The notes beneath the pieces are model-generated. The model saw only the letters and a program-made list of their open reading frames with translations. It ran no database searches and was not told the DNA's origin. DNA of 6,201 bases, taken from Clostridiales bacterium (GTDB lineage: Bacteria > Bacillota > Clostridia > Monoglobales > Firm-18). Location: contig JAIRSR010000252.1 in NCBI GenBank assembly GCA_031255355.1, positions 1 through 6,201 of the forward strand, given 5' to 3'. A program made the position numbers and the translations under genes. Below, piece by piece: positions 4,376 through 6,201 of the stretch (positions within the stretch are counted from its first letter, which is position 1; every line of letters begins with the position of its first letter).

Positions 4376-4476
4376 TACCGCCCGGTACGCGGCGTAGCAG
4401 CGCGGCGTAACTTCGAGATTTACGGCGGGGAAAACGTCAGACGGAAGTATCAAAGTGTTACGGATAGAAGTATTAC
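4376..4476 (+). repeat. Repeat-bearing rplF–rplR spacer
   Basis: Two short repeats are visible. CGCGGCGTA occurs at 4388-4396 and 4401-4409, so that after the rplF stop TAA (4373) further stop triplets TAG (4395) and TAA (4408) follow the same GCGGCG context at 13-base spacing. Further on, two 15-base copies lie in direct tandem at 4450-4464 and 4465-4479, alike at 12 positions and both ending GTxTTACGGA or GTATTACGGA. The second copy begins with TAG and runs into the rplR Shine-Dalgarno. The pattern is weaker than in the arrays upstream. Confidence 0.6.
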
Positions 4477-4484
4477 GGAAGGAG
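4477..4484 (+). promoter_or_regulatory. Ribosome-binding site of rplR
   Basis: GGAAGGAG lies eight bases before GTG 4493. A GTG at 4484 overlaps this site and is therefore excluded as the start. Confidence 0.82.
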
Positions 4485-4492
4485 TGAAGCGT

Positions 4493-4855
4493 GTGATTAA
4501 GAAAACGGGAAGCAATATCGCGAGGAAAAGGCGGCACGCGCGGGTACGCAAGAAAATCAGCGGCACTGCCGGTTGCCCGAGATTGAACGTTTACAGAAGT
4601 TTGAAAAACATATACGCGCAGATTATTGACGACGAAAAAGGCGTTACCTTGGTGCAGGCGTCGTCGCTTGACGCGTCTTTGAAGTCAAATTACGGCGGGA
4701 ACGCCGCCGCCGCGAAAGCGGTTGGGAAGTTGGTAGCGGAAAAGGCCGCAGGCGCGGGGATCAAGCAGGTGGTTTTTGACCGCGGCGGGTACCTGTATCA
4801 CGGGCGCGTTAAGGAACTTGCCGACGGCGCGCGCGAGGGCGGCTTGGAATTTTGA
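4493..4855 (+). CDS. rplR: 50S ribosomal protein L18
   Basis: L18 binds 5S rRNA together with L5 and helps attach it to the large subunit. With the GTG start at 4493 the product is 120 residues, equal to the B. subtilis length. It reads IKKTGSNIARKRRHARVRKKI at the basic N-terminus, then GTAGCPRLNVYRSLKNIYAQIIDD around residues 24-47 and VVFDRGGYLYHGRVKELADGAREGGLEF at the C-terminus, the family signature. The middle carries a run of Gly/Asn/Ala where this family varies. The stop TGA is followed after 22 bases by rpsE, so packing returns to normal here. Confidence 0.97.
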   Translation: MIKKTGSNIARKRRHARVRKKISGTAGCPRLNVYRSLKNIYAQIIDDEKGVTLVQASSLDASLKSNYGGNAAAAKAVGKLVAEKAAGAGIKQVVFDRGGYLYHGRVKELADGAREGGLEF

Positions 4856-4877
4856 TTTATAAAAAAGAGGTGAGTTT

Positions 4878-5414
4878 ATGGCAAAGCAAATTGACGCGGG
4901 GACGCTTGATATTAAAGAAAAAGTTGTTACCATAAATCGTGTTGCCAAGGTCGTCAAGGGCGGCAGAACCTTCCGGTTCAGCGCGTTGGTCGTCGTCGGG
5001 GACGAAAACGGCCATGTTGGTTGCGGCATGGGCAAGGCCGCCGAAATACCCGACGCGATTCGCAAGGGCATTGAGGACGCGAAAAAGAATATGATTACCG
5101 TTCCCATTGTGGGAACCACGATACCGCATGAGATCGTAGGCAAGTATTGCGCGGGTGAGGTGTTGCTCAAACCGGCGACGGAGGGTACCGGCGTGATCGC
5201 GGGAGGTTCGGCGCGCGCGGTGTTGGAACTTGCCGGGCTTCACGACATACGCGCGAAATCGTTGCGCTCCAACAACCCGAGGAACGTCGTAAACGCGACG
5301 ATCGAGGGATTGGCGGCGTTGCGCAGCGGTGATATGGTCGCGAAACAGCGCGGCATTTCTGCGGCGCATGTGTACCGCGGCAAAGCGGACGCGGCGGGCG
5401 CGGCGGGCGCATAA
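4878..5414 (+). CDS. rpsE: 30S ribosomal protein S5 with altered Ala/Gly C-terminus
   Basis: S5 lies at the back of the 30S subunit by the mRNA entry channel and affects decoding accuracy and unwinding of mRNA. The N-terminal dsRNA-binding-like domain is clear, with INRVAKVVKGGRTFRFSALV and GHVGCGMGKAAEIPDAIRKG in the first third. The C-terminal domain has VGTTIPHEIVGKYCAGEVLLKPA and GTGVIAGGSARAVLELAGLHD. The product is 178 residues, longer than the about 166 of B. subtilis S5. The usual ending RGKTxEEILG is replaced by YRGKADAAGAAGA, encoded by a nine-base GC-rich unit repeated twice (about 5394-5411). GAGGTGA at 4867-4873 is the ribosome-binding site. Confidence 0.97.
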   Translation: MAKQIDAGTLDIKEKVVTINRVAKVVKGGRTFRFSALVVVGDENGHVGCGMGKAAEIPDAIRKGIEDAKKNMITVPIVGTTIPHEIVGKYCAGEVLLKPATEGTGVIAGGSARAVLELAGLHDIRAKSLRSNNPRNVVNATIEGLAALRSGDMVAKQRGISAAHVYRGKADAAGAAGA

Positions 5415-5462
5415 AACCCTGTGCGTTGAGATTTTCAGACAGGCTCTAAGGAGGGAAAAAAG

Positions 5463-5645
5463 GTGGCTAAGAAGTTAAAGGTTACGCTTGTGCGAAGCAC
5501 GATTGGCAGGAAGGACGACCAAATTGCTACTGTCGCCGCGCTCGGACTGCGTAAAATCCGTGGGAACGCTACGCATAACGACACGCCTCAAATCCGGGGA
5601 ATGGTGGAAAAAGTCCGGCATTTAGTTACGGTTGAGGAGATATAA
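5463..5645 (+). CDS. rpmD: 50S ribosomal protein L30
   Basis: L30 is a small protein of the large subunit, located near domain II and the 5S rRNA region, and is dispensable or absent in several lineages. The 60-residue product has the complete family outline: KKLKVTLVRSTIGRKDDQIATVAALGLRKI followed by NDTPQIRGMVEKVRHLVTVEE. The start is GTG, supported by AAGGAGGG (5448-5455) seven bases upstream. It lies 48 bases after rpsE and 27 bases before rplO. Confidence 0.97.
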   Translation: MAKKLKVTLVRSTIGRKDDQIATVAALGLRKIRGNATHNDTPQIRGMVEKVRHLVTVEEI

Positions 5646-5672
5646 AGTAAAACAAAGAGGAGGTGTGGCAAA

Positions 5673-6113
5673 ATGAAACTATGTGAATTGTCTCCGGCGG
5701 CGGGTTCGGGCAAAGCGCCGAAGCGCAAGGGCAGAGGTCACGCAAGCGGCAACGGTAAAACGGCGGGCAAGGGGCATAAGGGTCAAAACGCCCGAAGCGG
5801 CGGCGGTGTGCGTCCCGGCTTTGAGGGCGGACAGATGCCTCTGTACAGACGGTTACCGAAGCGCGGCTTTACAAATATTTTCGCGAAGCATTACGTAGAG
5901 GTGAACGTTGAGGAGTTAAATAAATTTGATGCCGGTACGGAAATCACCGCGCCGCTTTTGAAGGAAGCGGGTGTTATTTCTAAGATTAACGACGGAATCG
6001 TAATTCTTGGCAGAGGCGACCTGCAAAAGGGATTGACGGTAAAAGCCAAAAGATTTTCCAAAACTGCGGAGGAGAAAATCACTAAGGCCGGAGGAAAGGT
6101 TGAGGTGATTTAA
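5673..6113 (+). CDS. rplO: 50S ribosomal protein L15
   Basis: L15 is a late-binding protein of the large subunit that stabilises 23S rRNA domains II and V. The 146-residue product has the long glycine- and basic-rich N-terminal extension (KLCELSPAAGSGKAPKRKGRGHASGNGKTAGKGHKGQ in outline, residues 2-37), then SGGGVRPGFEGGQMPLYRRLPKRGF and a globular C-terminal domain with ILGRGDLQKGLTVKAKRFSKTAEEKI. Length and order are normal. AGGAGGTG (5658-5665) is the ribosome-binding site. The 3' end holds the likely ribosome-binding site of secY. Confidence 0.98.
   Translation: MKLCELSPAAGSGKAPKRKGRGHASGNGKTAGKGHKGQNARSGGGVRPGFEGGQMPLYRRLPKRGFTNIFAKHYVEVNVEELNKFDAGTEITAPLLKEAGVISKINDGIVILGRGDLQKGLTVKAKRFSKTAEEKITKAGGKVEVI
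6102..6107 (+). promoter_or_regulatory. Ribosome-binding site of secY inside rplO
   Basis: GAGGTG lies seven bases before GTG 6115 and within the last codons of rplO. This supports GTG as the secY start and translational coupling of the two genes. Confidence 0.75.
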
Positions 6114-6114
6114 G

Positions 6115-6201
6115 GTGTTTCAGACCATCAGAAATGCTTGGAAAATTCCGGATTTAAGGAAAAAACTGTTATACACTTTATTTATGCTCGTGATTTTCCG
6201 T
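6115..6201 (+). CDS. secY: Protein translocase subunit SecY (5' part, cut by window end)
   Basis: SecY forms the membrane channel through which proteins are exported or inserted. Only 29 codons are present. They read FQTIRNAWKIPDLRKKLLYT followed by the hydrophobic LFMLVIFR, which is the cytosolic N-terminus and the beginning of the first transmembrane segment. This matches the clostridial SecY pattern (FxTIRNAWKIPDLRKK). The start is GTG one base after the rplO stop. The position directly after rplO is the standard end of the spc operon. The rest lies beyond the window. Confidence 0.94.
   Translation, partial: MFQTIRNAWKIPDLRKKLLYTLFMLVIFR

Overview
The window is a slice of the S10–spc ribosomal-protein super-operon, all on the + strand: rplP (5' end just outside the window), rpmC, rpsQ, rplN, rplX, rplE, rpsN, rpsH, rplF, rplR, rpsE, rpmD, rplO and the first 29 codons of secY. 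The gene order is the standard bacterial one. A low-to-mid GC Gram-positive of the Clostridia type is suggested by the zinc-binding short (type Z) S14, an L24 with a C-terminal CxxC/CxxC zinc ribbon, the presence of L30, strong AGGAGG ribosome-binding sites, frequent GTG and TTG starts, and a SecY N-terminus (FQTIRNAWKIPDLRKK) like that of clostridial SecY. The exact lineage cannot be read from this window.

Layout. Positions 1-888 (rplP-rpmC-rpsQ) are tightly packed. A 241-base spacer precedes rplN and a 367-base spacer follows it. rplX, rplE and rpsN (1866-2977) are compact again, with a duplicated ribosome-binding/start region before rpsN. A 282-base spacer precedes rpsH, 168 bases precede rplF and 117 bases precede rplR. 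From rplR to secY (4493-6201) the packing is normal, and secY starts one base after the rplO stop.

The genes build both ribosomal subunits (L16, L29, L14, L24, L5, L6, L18, L30, L15; S17, S14, S8, S5) and begin the translocon (SecY). All the proteins look intact and conventional.

The unusual content is between the genes. Several spacers hold short tandem repeats, each private to its junction, with units of about 16-21 bases. At three junctions (after rplN, rpsN and rpsH) the first repeat unit begins with the real stop codon of the upstream gene. Later units usually keep a stop triplet (TAA, TGA or TAG) at the same place. A related pattern is seen as a duplicated stop + Shine-Dalgarno + start block before rpsN, and more weakly after rplF and rpsQ. 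No terminator, transposon, CRISPR array or RNA gene was found, so the genes are probably co-transcribed through these spacers.
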